Shown here: in pieces, positions 44,530 to 53,025 of the stretch | Layout of the letters: each line of letters starts with the position of its first letter | How positions within the stretch are numbered: the first letter of the stretch is position 1 | DNA from: Demequina litorisediminis | GTDB lineage: Bacteria > Actinomycetota > Actinomycetes > Actinomycetales > Demequinaceae | DNA length: 64,000 nt | Direction of reading: 5' to 3' | Assembly (NCBI RefSeq): GCF_030161615.1 | Contig: NZ_BSUN01000001.1 | Span: 620,001-684,000, forward strand | Translations under genes and position numbers: made by a program | Notes under the pieces: model-generated | Seen by the model: the letters and a program-made list of their open reading frames with translations, nothing else | What the model was told of the DNA's origin: nothing | Databases searched by the model: none

Positions 44530-46804
44530 TTAGAGGGAACCGTGGAAGGTGCGGGACAGGACGTCGAGCCTGCTGCTCGCGGGTGAGCCGCACGAAGTTC
44601 ACGGCGTAGCCCGAGACACGAATCGTCGGTGGGGGTAGTTCTCGGGGTGCTCCATGGCGTCCTCGAGGGTGTCCCTGTTCAGCACGTTGACGTTCATGTG
44701 GAAGCCCTGCTCGATGGCGTAGGCGTCCAGCACTCCGACCAGGTTCTTGATCTGCTCGGTCTTGTCGCGACCAAGGCCCGCGGGCACCACGGTGGTGGTG
44801 AGCGAGATGCCGTCCTGGGCGTCGTCGTAGGGCGGCTTGGCGACGGACAGGGCCGAGGCGACGATGCCGTGGGTGTCGCGGCCGTTCATCGGGTTGGCAC
44901 CGGGGGCGAAGGGCTCGCCTGCGCGGCGGCCGTCGGGGGTGTTGCCCGTGGCCTTGCCGTACACGACGTTCGAGGTGATGGTCAGCACCGACTGGGTGTG
45001 CTTCGCGCCACGGTAGGTCTGCTGCTTGCGGACCTTGTCCATGAAGCGGTGCACCAGGCTCGACGGCGATGGAGTCTGCACGGTCGTCGTCGTTGCCGTA
45101 GGTCGGGAACTCTCCGGTGACCTCGTAGTCGGTGATGAGACCGGTCTCGTCACGCACGGGGCGGACCTGCGCGTACTTGATGGCGGACAGCGAGTCGGCC
45201 GCGACCGAGAGGCCGGCGATGCCGCAGGCCATGGTGCGCAGGATCTCCTTGTCGTGCAGCGCCATCTCGATGCGCTCGTACGCGTACTTGTCGTGCATGT
45301 AGTGGATGCAGTTGAGGGCGTCCACGTAGGTCTCGGCCAGCCAGTCCATCGTCTTGTCGAACGCGGCGACCACCGTGTCGAAGTCGAGGACCTCATCGGT
45401 CATGGGCGCGGTGGCGGGCGAAACCTGCTTGCCCGAGACCTCGTCGCGGCCTCCGTTGATCGCGTAGAGCATCGCCTTGGCGAGGTTCACACGAGCACCG
45501 AAGAACTGCATCTGCTTGCCGACCTCCATGGCGGAGACGCAGCACGCGATCGCGGCGTCGTCACCGCACTGGGTACGGATCAGGTCGTCGGACTCGTACT
45601 GGATCGACGAGGTGTCAATCGACACCTGTGCGCAGAAGTCCTTGAAGCCCTGCGGCAGCGCGGCGTTCCAGAACACGGTGAGGTTCGGCTCGGGGGCCGG
45701 GCCGAGGTTGTAGAGCGTCTGGAGGAAGCGGAACGAGGTCTTGGTGACGAGCGTGCGACCGTCGTCGCCCATACCGCCGATCGACTCGGTGACCCACGTC
45801 GGGTCGCCCGAGAAGAGGTTGTCGTACTCGGGGGTGCGCAGGAAGCGGACGATGCGGAGCCTTGATGACGAAGTCGTCGACGATCTCCTGGATCTGCTCC
45901 TCGGTGACGGTGCCCTCGGCGAGGTCGCGCTGGGCGTACACGTCGAGGAAGGTCGAGGTGCGTCCGAGCGACATCGCGGCGCCGTTCTGCTCCTTCACGG
46001 CGGCGAGGTAGCCGAAGTACAGCCACTGCACGGCTTCGCGGAAGTCCTTGGCGGGGCCGGAGATGTCGTAGCCGTAGGCTCTTCGCCATCGTCTTCAGGC
46101 TCGTTCAACGCCTTGATCTGCTCCGAGTTCTCTTCGCGGTCGCGAATGATGTCCTCGGAGGAACGCTCCATGTCGAGCAGGGCGCGCTCGCGCTTCTTGC
46201 CTGCGATGAGGGCGTCGACGCCGTACAGGGCCACGCGGCGGTAGTCACCGATGATGCGGCCGCGGCCGTAGGCGTCGGGCAGGCCGGTGACGATGTGGCT
46301 CGAGCGGGCGGCGCGCACGTTCGGCGGGTAGACGTCGAAGACGCCGTCGTTGTGGGTCTTGCGGTAGGTCGAGAAGATGGTCTCGAGTTCGGGGTCAACG
46401 GGGTAGCCGTAGGTCTCGAGGCTCTTCACCACCATGCGCCATCCGCCGTTGGGCATGATGGCTCGCTTCAGCGGCGCGTCGGTCTGGAGGCCGACGATCA
46501 CGTCCTCGCCCTCGCGGATGTAACCGGGGGCGTGAGAGGTGATGGTGGACGGCGTGTGGGCGTCGACGTCGTAGACACCCTTCTCACGCTCGGCCGGGAA
46601 CATCTCGGTGATGGCCTCCCACGCACGGGTGGTGCGCTCGGTGGGGCCGGCGAGGAAGGAACTGTCACCCTCGTAGGGCGTGTAGTTCGCCTGCAGGAAG
46701 CCTCGCACGTCGATGCCCTCGGACCAGGGGCCCCGCTCGAACGAACGCCACTCGGTGGAGTAGGCGATCTGGTCGTCGGCGGTGCGCGGGTCAGTGGCGG
46801 TCAT
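44530..46804 (-). CDS. pflB: Formate C-acetyltransferase (pyruvate formate-lyase)
   Basis: PflB (about 756 residues) splits pyruvate into acetyl-CoA and formate. The adjacent catalytic cysteines ([11 protein letters not shown]) and the glycyl-radical loop ([12 protein letters not shown]) are visible. Six AGCT-type errors occur at about 46097, 46076, 45858, 45056, 44625-44631 (-1, CCCCAGCTG read as CCCCACCG) and 44567. All lie at expected Leu codons after Glu, Lys or Gln, or at Ser-Tyr. ATG 46804 follows AAGGGAG. Confidence 0.95.
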
Positions 46805-46900
46805 GATGTCTCCCTTGGATGGTGAGCCGGAGGCGGTGGTTCCGCGCGGCTCGAACCTTCTCTTTGAAAGTACGCCCGGGAACAGGGGCTTCATTGGGAC

Positions 46901-47414
46901 CTAGGACCCTTCGCGGTGGCCTCCGCCCATGGCGTCCTGGCCGCCCTGCGGCGCGCCTCGGCTGGCGCGTCGCCTGCTCCTGGCTGTGGCCGATGCCGTG
47001 ATGGCCACGCCGTCCGCCCACGGTGCGAGGACATCCAGGTTCCACGGCAGCGGCACTGTCCTGCCCAGGACGACGGTGGCGGACTGGCCGTCTGGTGCGT
47101 CCGCCTCGATCAGGGTCACCTCGGACACCCACGGCTGTGCCGGGTCGTCGGCGAGCCGCGCCTCCACCTGGTCCCTGACCTGGTCGGCGTCGAGCGCCAG
47201 CGAGCCGGATCCCGTCGCGTAGTACCTGTCGCCGTCGACGGAGTCCGCTGCGTCAAGCGCCAGGCTCGTCCGCGAGCGCCACCAGGCGCAGTCTGTCCAC
47301 GTGTACCTGAGTCGCGGCGGCCACCACCAGGATCGCGATCGCCACCACCACGATCCATCCCAGGGTGAGCACCGAGATCGAGCCCTCGTCGTCACGCGCC
47401 CGCATCCGTGTCAC
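46901..47414 (-). CDS. TadE-like pilus-neighbourhood protein
   Basis: This protein of about 170 residues has an N-terminal DDEGSISVLTLGWIVVVAIAILVVAAATQVH segment, a single membrane helix with the class III prepilin-like look, and a short exported domain. It resembles the TadE-like protein found last in actinobacterial helicase/secretion-neighbourhood pilus clusters. GTG 47414 overlaps the previous stop. One insertion at about 47262 (LADELALDAA). The C-terminus is Arg/Gly-rich. Confidence 0.75.
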
Positions 47415-47885
47415 CCGTCCCCGTCGACGGGCGACGCACCGCGGGCGTGCAGGTCGATAGCCAAGGGTGCGACCTCGGCAATCAGGCTGGGAATGCCGGG
47501 AAGGTTCACGGTCCCCGCGACCTCAGCGACAACGTCCGAACCGGGCGCGAAGCACTCGCCATCGCAGTCGAGCACGAGGGCCGGCGCCTCCAGACCGAAG
47601 TCCTCGGCGGTGACGGCCACTGTGGCTTCGGCCCGCGCACTTGCGGCAGCCATCGCGGCGGACGAGTCCTGCCCGGCAGCGACGGCTTCCATCCCCGCGA
47701 CCGCAGCCTGCTCGCGCCGCCGACCGTGCCGCCGCCTCCACGCCGAACGTCGCCGACTGCACCTGGGCGAGCGTGACGATGAGGTACACGAGCGGCACGA
47801 GGATCACCACCGCGACGCCAAGGAACTCGACGAGGGCCCCGCCATCATCGGCCGCCATCGTTCGCCTCCCCCGCGGCCCCGTCAT
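47411..47885 (-). CDS. TadE family pilus assembly protein
   Basis: This protein of about 157 residues starts with a charged stretch, then GGALVEFLGVAVVILVPLVYLIVTLAQVQSATFGVEAAARSAARAA, the typical TadE/prepilin helix. The rest is exported and has two Cys (LDCDGECF). One insertion at about 47705 (ARAAAVAG) breaks the frame. The ATG overlaps the stop of the upstream TadE gene. Confidence 0.8.
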
Positions 47886-48283
47886 GTCTGTTCCTCGAGG
47901 GCTCGCGCCGTCACGTCGATGTCGGCAGGCCCCCACCAGCCGAGCACGGGTACGGGTGCGCTCACCGTGACGCTGACGGCCGGGGCGCCCGCCACCGTGA
48001 TGGCCTCGGCGCTCGCGGCAGCGCTCACGCCGGGAATCGACGCCCCCGCCACCTCCAGGGCACGCGAGGCACCGTCGGCTGGCGCGCGGTCCGCGGCTGC
48101 CGCGTGCCGCGCGCCTTCCTGCGCGCTCGACAACAGGACGTTGCGTACGTGCAGCGCGAGCACCAACTGCACGAGCCCGATCGCGATCAGCACCACGAGG
48201 GTGCCGAGCATGACGAACTCTGCGGTGGCGCTGCCCTGGTCGTCGCGGCGCCTAGCCTCCCGTGACACCGTCGATGGCGTCAT
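47882..48283 (-). CDS. TadE family pilus assembly protein
   Basis: This protein of about 133 residues has the TadE helix DDQGSATAEFVMLGTLVVLIAIGLVQLVLALHVRNVLLSSAQEGARHAA near its N-terminus. Such minor pilins help Flp/Tad pilus assembly. The start may be ATG 48283 or GTG 48268. It overlaps the small pilin gene upstream and the TadE gene downstream. No frame break. Confidence 0.82.
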   Translation of the reverse strand: MTPSTVSREARRRDDQGSATAEFVMLGTLVVLIAIGLVQLVLALHVRNVLLSSAQEGARHAAAADRAPADGASRALEVAGASIPGVSAAASAEAITVAGAPAVSVTVSAPVPVLGWWGPADIDVTARALEEQT

Positions 48284-48440
48284 CGAACAGGTCCCTGAAC
48301 GTGGGCTCCGCGACCGCCCAGATCACCGCGACGAGCCCCGCCGTCATCAGCGTGATCAGCACCCAGCCTGGAACGTCGCCGCGGTCATCCCGCGCCAGAG
48401 CCATGCGCTCCAGCACCCACCTGCTCAGTGTGTCCTTCAT
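48252..48440 (-). CDS. Small Flp-like pilin (DUF4244 type)
   Basis: This protein of 62 residues has a charged N-terminus, then DDRGDVPGWVLITLMTAGLVAVIWAVAEPTF and a short tail, as in the single-helix pilin candidates of actinobacterial tad loci. GGGGAGG lies 4-5 nt upstream of ATG. The upstream genes expected here (tadB/tadC type) are absent because the prophage starts within about 100 bp. Confidence 0.78.
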   Translation of the reverse strand: MKDTLSRWVLERMALARDDRGDVPGWVLITLMTAGLVAVIWAVAEPTFRDLFDDAIDGVTGG

Positions 48441-48444
48441 GTGC

Positions 48445-48547
48445 CTCCCCTTTTCTGTGTCGCCCGCATCGGGCGTCCTTGCTAGAAACCCAGCCGTATC
48501 GCCACCAGTCCTGGGTACACCGCAAAGACGAGAGTAGATTTAAGGAC
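48445..48547. other. Probable prophage attachment region (attL)
   Basis: The stretch between the pilin gene start and the serine integrase start marks the change from host to phage sequence. It contains a CCCAG...CTGGG inverted pair (about 48489-48517). The core cannot be fixed without attR, which is outside the window. A TAGATT hexamer at 48534-48539 ends 8 bp before the integrase ATG and could be the -10 of a leaderless transcript. Confidence 0.5.
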
Positions 48548-50011
48548 ATGACCAAGCGTGCCGTGATCTACCTTCGCCAGAGCCGCGAAAACCCTCTGGG
48601 CATCGACCGCCAGCGTGAGCGCACTTCTGCCCTCGTGGCGGCGCGAGACTGGACGCTCACGTCTGAGTATGTCGATGACGACGTGAGCGCTTCGAAGGCG
48701 CGTGGCGCCGGTACGGCCTGGGCGCAGATGCTCAAAGACGCCAAGGACGGCGTCTTCGACGTGATCGTGGCAGTTGACCTTGACCGCCTGCTTCGCACTG
48801 TGGGCGACCTCGTGACACTCACCGGCACGGGTGCCGCAGTCCTGACGGTTGACGGTGAGATCGACCTCACCACCGCTGACGGCGAGTTCCGCGCCACGAT
48901 GCTGGCAGGCATTGCCCGCTTCGAAGGCCGCCGCAAAGCCGAGCGCCAAAAGCGTGCCGCCGACCAGCGCGCGGCACAGGGCATCCCTCATCGCGCTCAC
49001 CGTGTCTTTGGCTGGGAGCCAGACGGCATCACCCTCCGTGAGTCTGAGGCGGCGATACTCCGCGATATGCACGCCCGAGTGCTCGCCGGTGAGCCCATCC
49101 GCGCTATCGCGCGTTGGCTCAATGACGCAGGCATCCCCACGCCCCGAGACAGGCAGTGGCAACCCATCAACGTTCGCCGTGCCCTGCTGCGTGAGCGAAA
49201 TGCGGGCCTCCTGGTCCGTAAGGGCGTCGTTCAGGAACACAGCCTCATTCAACCGATCGTGCCGCGCGAGACGTGGGAGCAGGTTGTGGCCCTTCTTCGC
49301 GACCCCGACCGCAACGTGAACCCTGGCCGCCCGGTATCCCGGTGGTGGCTGACATCCGTCGCGAAGTGCTCAACCTGCGGTGGCCGTATGCGTGGCAAGG
49401 TCGTCACTAGCCGGGGCTACAAGCAGAGTTTCTACACCTGTGCCGAGCGGCCAGGCGGGGGCTCACACCCCACAATCTCTCAGCAGATCATCGAGGATCA
49501 CGTCACCGAAGCCGTGCGCGAGCAACTGATGTTGCGCCAGGGCCAAACACCCGACGACGGCGCTGTGACACGCCTACGGCTACAGCGAGCCGACCTCGCG
49601 GGCCAGATCGAACACGCCACCGAGGTGGAAGCCCACGCCCGCACTGACGTGTCGCGCCGTGCCGCTCGCAGAGCCGTTGAGGCACTAGAAAGCGAATACG
49701 AATCAACCGATGCCGAACTGTCCGCCGCTCTCGTGCAAGCCGATGCTGAGGACTGGGCCAGCATCGCGGAGCAGTTCCTCACAGGCGGCGTCGCGGGCAT
49801 CGTGGCGTCCGCTGAGGCATTTCGTGCACGGTGGGCCGAGACGCCCAACGAACGCAAGCGGGAGATTGCGGGCCGCCTCCTAGAGGTGTCCGTCTTACCT
49901 CACAACGCCCCGGTCACGACGTGTGTCCCGGACATGGAAAAACCGGGCGAGGTCATCGAAGTGACCCGCCCGGCTAAGGGAGTACGCCGCGTGCTGATTA
50001 CGCCGCGTTGA
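48548..50011 (+). CDS. Large serine recombinase (phage integrase)
   Basis: This protein of 487 residues has an N-terminal resolvase domain (AVIYLRQSRENPLGIDRQRE with the nucleophile Ser; DVIVAVDLDRLLRT), a recombinase domain (HRVFGWEPDGITLRESEAAILRDM), a zinc-ribbon segment (CSTCGGRMRGK...YTCAE) and a coiled coil. It integrates and excises the prophage between att sites. The start MTKRAVIYLR at 48548 matches the family. There is no AGCT in the gene. Confidence 0.93.
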   Translation: MTKRAVIYLRQSRENPLGIDRQRERTSALVAARDWTLTSEYVDDDVSASKARGAGTAWAQMLKDAKDGVFDVIVAVDLDRLLRTVGDLVTLTGTGAAVLTVDGEIDLTTADGEFRATMLAGIARFEGRRKAERQKRAADQRAAQGIPHRAHRVFGWEPDGITLRESEAAILRDMHARVLAGEPIRAIARWLNDAGIPTPRDRQWQPINVRRALLRERNAGLLVRKGVVQEHSLIQPIVPRETWEQVVALLRDPDRNVNPGRPVSRWWLTSVAKCSTCGGRMRGKVVTSRGYKQSFYTCAERPGGGSHPTISQQIIEDHVTEAVREQLMLRQGQTPDDGAVTRLRLQRADLAGQIEHATEVEAHARTDVSRRAARRAVEALESEYESTDAELSAALVQADAEDWASIAEQFLTGGVAGIVASAEAFRARWAETPNERKREIAGRLLEVSVLPHNAPVTTCVPDMEKPGEVIEVTRPAKGVRRVLITPR

Positions 50012-51236
50012 GGCGGTACTGCTTGGGACGTGTGCCTTGCGTCTCGATATTGGGCATGCTGTCCAGAATGCGGCTGTAGCGCCGCCTCGCGGGGTCAGCG
50101 TTCTCCGCAAAGTCCGCCATAGGGTGCCACTCACCGTCAGCCAAGACCTCCCTGATGTGCTGTTCATCAGGCGTCTGTGTGGTCCCGCGCGCGACGACCG
50201 CAGAGGCACCCGCATCCACCAGATGGAACCCGCGCAGGTCAACGGGCTTGCCGTCCTTCTGCTTGCCGTCCGCAGAGCGCTCCGTGGTGAGCCGGAAGCC
50301 CTTCTCATCGCCCTTGGCGACAATCACAGTGTCCACGTTGCCGCGAAGCGCCGACGAGCCGCGCACTCCGCCCGATGCCTTGTTGACGTGGTGCACCAGC
50401 AAGACAGTTGCACCTGGCCGAGCCTGGCGAATCTGGATAGCCGCCTTAGTGGCCTTGTTGACTTGGCTGGCGTCGTTCTCGTTGTCGATGCTGGTCAACT
50501 GGCTGAAAGTGTCGAGAATCACTAGGTCGATGCTGTGCTCAGTCACATACTCGACCACACGAGCGACAGAAGCCTCGCGCGAGAGATTGACGCCACGGTC
50601 CATGAACACCATCCGGTCGCGGGGAATCTCGCCATTGGTGTCCTGCCATGCGGCCACGCGCTTGCCGAAGGACTCCGCGCCCTCACCCACGACGTACAGC
50701 ACCGAACCTTGCTTAACGCTCTGGCCAAACCAGTCGCTACCGGTAGCGATGGACGCCGCCATTGACAGCGCGGTGAATGACTTACCAAGGCCGGGCTCAC
50801 CGGCGAGGATCGCGACGCTGGACTGCTGAAGCAGCCCTTCAACCCACCAGCCCGGCTCAATACGGTTCAAGAGGTCGTCAAGCGTGAGCGCCTGAAGCGG
50901 CCCTTCGTCTTCGACTGCGCTGACCAGGGCCGCCGCCTGAGCGCGCACACGCTGGCGCGTGGCCTCAGCCTCGACCTGAGCACGTTCGGCTGCGTCCAGT
51001 TTCTCGGTCCACTCCGCGAGATCGTCACGCACCACGTCTAGGAGAGCGTGCCCCTCGTCCACAAACGTGTTGAAGTCATCGCGAGAGATGTCGTGCCGCA
51101 GTTGCGCGTGCACCTGGCCAGCCGTGAGCCGTTCGGCGGGGCGCCCTCGACGTAGTTGCATCGCGCCACGCAGGCGCGCATCGGCGTGCACCTGGTCCGC
51201 GACCGCCTGCATCGCCACCTCATAGGCCGTGGTCAC
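49998..51236 (-). CDS. RepA-like AAA ATPase (phage replication)
   Basis: This protein of 412 residues has Walker A (LAGEPGLGKSFTALSMA), Walker B (IDLVILDTFSQLT) and LLVHHVNKASGGVRGSSALRGNVD, as in hexameric RepA/AAA_25 helicases. The C-terminus resembles a winged-helix domain. It is convergent with the integrase, overlapping it by 14 bp, and is coupled to the small upstream gene. Confidence 0.85.
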   Translation of the reverse strand: MTTAYEVAMQAVADQVHADARLRGAMQLRRGRPAERLTAGQVHAQLRHDISRDDFNTFVDEGHALLDVVRDDLAEWTEKLDAAERAQVEAEATRQRVRAQAAALVSAVEDEGPLQALTLDDLLNRIEPGWWVEGLLQQSSVAILAGEPGLGKSFTALSMAASIATGSDWFGQSVKQGSVLYVVGEGAESFGKRVAAWQDTNGEIPRDRMVFMDRGVNLSREASVARVVEYVTEHSIDLVILDTFSQLTSIDNENDASQVNKATKAAIQIRQARPGATVLLVHHVNKASGGVRGSSALRGNVDTVIVAKGDEKGFRLTTERSADGKQKDGKPVDLRGFHLVDAGASAVVARGTTQTPDEQHIREVLADGEWHPMADFAENADPARRRYSRILDSMPNIETQGTRPKQYRLNAA

Positions 51237-51460
51237 TTCAGGGCACCAATCGCACGCCCACGCACGTCCGAGGCCTCTGACCCGTCCATGTGGGCCACTG
51301 ACGCGAACGGGAAGAACCGCACCACGGGCGGGCCATCGAGCAGGAGCGTCACCCCGTAGTTGTCAATGGACAGCAGACGCCCGGTGGTCTCAGCCACGTC
51401 TGGTGCAGCCAGGGCGACGCGCACGGCATCACCAGTCTTGAAGAAATCACTTGCGTACAT
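51233..51460 (-). CDS. Small phage protein of unknown function
   Basis: This protein of 75 residues starts MYASDFFKTGDAVRVALAAP with GGAGG 7 nt upstream. It has a small beta-rich look (TTGRLLSIDNYGVTLLLDGPPVVRFFPFASVAHM), perhaps an SH3- or Sm-like fold; that is a guess from pattern only. Its stop overlaps the ATPase start, so the two are co-translated. Confidence 0.75.
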   Translation of the reverse strand: MYASDFFKTGDAVRVALAAPDVAETTGRLLSIDNYGVTLLLDGPPVVRFFPFASVAHMDGSEASDVRGRAIGALK

Positions 51461-51503
51461 AGAAAAACCTCCATAAGGGTTGCTTGTTTGGGGAGAGTCA
51501 ATC

Positions 51504-51562
51504 TTACCAGAAATTGACCCAAATTGCAATTTTCAAGAATGCACACATTGCATTTCTGGTAA
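51504..51562. promoter_or_regulatory. AT-rich control region with nested inverted repeats
   Basis: TTACCAGAAAT (51504-51514) and ATTTCTGGTAA (51552-51562) are perfect inverted copies. Between them AAATTGCAATTT (51521-51532) is a perfect palindrome. This is the most AT-rich stretch in the window and lies upstream of the ATPase operon. It could be an operator/promoter set or a replication origin bound by the RepA-like ATPase. Confidence 0.6.
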
Positions 51563-51569
51563 TTGTTTC

Positions 51570-51833
51570 TTAAAACCAATTCTCTGCCCGGTAGTCCAGG
51601 CGGACCTTGGGGCGATCCGACTTGCGGCCATTGCATGCGTTGCACAGGGCCACCAGTTCGCTATCGGGCACCTCCGCGTCGCCACCGGCACCCACCGCGA
51701 TGATGTGGTCAACCGTGAGGTCTTCGGTCGCTCCACACGCCGTACAGGCGTGCCCGTCACGGGCCAGGATGCGCTCACGCTGTCGCGCCCACCGGGCGGT
51801 CTTCAGGTCCTTACGGTCCCTTGCCGGGGTCAT
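51570..51833 (-). CDS. HNH endonuclease
   Basis: This protein of 87 residues has CTACGATEDLTVDHIIAVGAGG and LVALCNACNGRKSDR, the HNH motif with a CxxC zinc pair. Small HNH proteins are commonly found by terminase genes of cos-type phages and assist packaging. ATG overlaps the stop of the tiny gene upstream. Free-standing homing activity is the alternative. Confidence 0.88.
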   Translation of the reverse strand: MTPARDRKDLKTARWARQRERILARDGHACTACGATEDLTVDHIIAVGAGGDAEVPDSELVALCNACNGRKSDRPKVRLDYRAENWF

Positions 51834-51979
51834 CGCTCAGACGCCCTATAGAACGCAGCAAGGACCATCTCATCCGAACTGGGCGCCTCCCGAGGGTCTA
51901 CGGCCATGGGGCAGGGCCAAGCGTGGCCGCACGTGGCACACACGTTGCCCACAAGGAGGCGCGCCGTATGCCCCGTCAC
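51830..51979 (-). CDS. Tiny zinc-motif phage protein
   Basis: This reading frame of 49 residues starts GTG 51979, overlapping the sigma-like gene's stop as GTGA, and ends in a TGA overlapping the HNH start. It reads MTGHTARLLVGNVCATCGH and then AWPCPMAVDPREAPSS, with Cys-x2-Cys, His and another Cys that could bind zinc. The double overlap is good evidence that it is real. No function is known. Confidence 0.65.
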   Translation of the reverse strand: MTGHTARLLVGNVCATCGHAWPCPMAVDPREAPSSDEMVLAAFYRASER

Positions 51980-52371
51980 GCCACGACCCCGCGAATCGTC
52001 TCGATGGCCTCGCGGTCCTCAGTGCGCCGCATATCCACGTCTCCGGCCCTCAAACGGCTTTGTAGCGGCTCAGGAATGGCGTCCAGGGCGTCATCCACCG
52101 CGTCAGGCAGTTCAACCACGGGAGCCGCCATCTCGGGCGGCAGGGAGGTCGTCGGGACGGGCGTATTGCGCTTCAAGGCGTCCAGCACGCGCCAGCGGCA
52201 GCGCTGTATGGCATAGCCCTCCCACGTCCCTTCACCTTCGCGGTACTTCATCGCCGCTTCAAGCAGCCCCGACATTGCGGCGCTTTCGGCCTCACCCACG
52301 CCCATCCGGTTGACGAACGGCTGGGCGATCTTGCGGGCAAGCAGGAGGTCCGCCTCCGTGAGGCGCCTCAT
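51976..52371 (-). CDS. Phage sigma-factor-like protein
   Basis: This protein of 131 residues starts MRRLTEADLLLARKIAQPF. The segment AESAAMSGLLEAAMKYREGEGTWEGYAIQRCRWRVLDALKRN resembles sigma-70 region 2 (core-binding and -10 helices), but no region 4 is present. It could redirect host RNA polymerase or be a diverged regulator. Its ATG overlaps the stop of a 16-residue leader peptide. Confidence 0.65.
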   Translation of the reverse strand: MRRLTEADLLLARKIAQPFVNRMGVGEAESAAMSGLLEAAMKYREGEGTWEGYAIQRCRWRVLDALKRNTPVPTTSLPPEMAAPVVELPDAVDDALDAIPEPLQSRLRAGDVDMRRTEDREAIETIRGVVA

Positions 52372-52418
52372 CGGCCATCTCGCTGGACAAGAACCGAGAT
52401 GATTGCTACTGTTGACAT
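52368..52418 (-). CDS. 16-residue leader peptide, coupled to the sigma-like gene
   Basis: ATG 52418 follows a good site (AGGAGACC, about 8 nt away) and encodes MSTVAIISVLVQRDGR; its TGA overlaps the sigma-like gene's ATG. The sigma-like gene has no site of its own, so it probably depends on this leader for translation. On the minus strand TACAAT at about 52474-52479 may be the -10. Confidence 0.5.
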   Translation of the reverse strand: MSTVAIISVLVQRDGR

Positions 52419-52770
52419 GTGGTGGTCTCCTAAGGTAGTCTGAAGTGTAACCAGTATGCGACTCCATTGTACCACCTTTGTCGAGCCCGTGCAGAGAACA
52501 TGCCCCCAGTCCACCTCACCGTTGACGATGGACTGAGCAGGGCCACACAAAGCGCCTGATAAAACCCTACTTACGCGGTTAGGACGCGTGGTTAGTCCAT
52601 ACTCCTCACACCCTTGGGTGAGGGGAGGGACTAACTCACCCTCCCGCCTAACCCAGTGGCGGGTTGTGAAAGGGCTGGGGTCTCTTTAGAGAGGGCGCTC
52701 CGTACCCCGCCCGCCTCGCTTCTTGGCACCAACGGGCGCCAAATATTCGCGGTCAACTCGACATAGGGGC
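52419..52770. other. Non-coding phage region: divergent promoters, hairpins, possible cos
   Basis: I see no gene here. It separates the leftward early operon from the rightward structural genes. It contains CACCCTTGGGTG at about 52609-52620, GGGTGAG/CTCACCC arms at about 52616 and 52636, repeated GGTTAG words near 52580, and a TTGGC...GCCAA pair at about 52722-52742. A cos site normally lies just upstream of the terminase genes in this phage type, so this is the place to look. Confidence 0.5.
52754..52770 (+). repeat. 17-bp initiation repeat, copy 1
   Basis: CAACTCGACATAGGGGC lies directly before the ATG of the small terminase gene. A copy with one change lies before the portal gene (54432-54448). 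The 3' half can act as the ribosome site. Confidence 0.6.
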
Positions 52771-53025
52771 ATGAAGACCGCAACCACTTACCGCGAGGCC
52801 GTGACGGCGTTCATTGAGGCGTCGCCGTGGCTGTCCCCGGTCGATATGCCCGCCCTGGTGACCCTGACGAGCCTTGCCGACCTTCTCGACGCCGGCGACC
52901 CCAAGCCCGCCACCGTGGCGCAGTTCGGGCTGACGTATCGTTCGCTGCTGAAGACCGCGCCACAGGCTGACGCTGGCGCTGAGGACCCGCTAGAGGCCGC
53001 TCTCCGTGACGCTGCCGAACGCTAG
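52771..53025 (+). CDS. Putative terminase small subunit
   Basis: This acidic protein of 84 residues (MKTATTYREAVTAFIEASPWLSPVDMPALVTLTSLADLLD) is not recognised by a firm motif. Its place immediately before the large terminase, its size and its 20-bp overlap with that gene make a small terminase subunit likely. Confidence 0.65.
   Translation: MKTATTYREAVTAFIEASPWLSPVDMPALVTLTSLADLLDAGDPKPATVAQFGLTYRSLLKTAPQADAGAEDPLEAALRDAAER

Noticed and set aside
46401-46415. GAGGCTC in pflB and AGGCTC in the MMPL gene near 8838 as further AGCT errors
   Set aside because: Both are in frame and match the family (VVKSLETYG and SMRLGLPSG), so they are read correctly.
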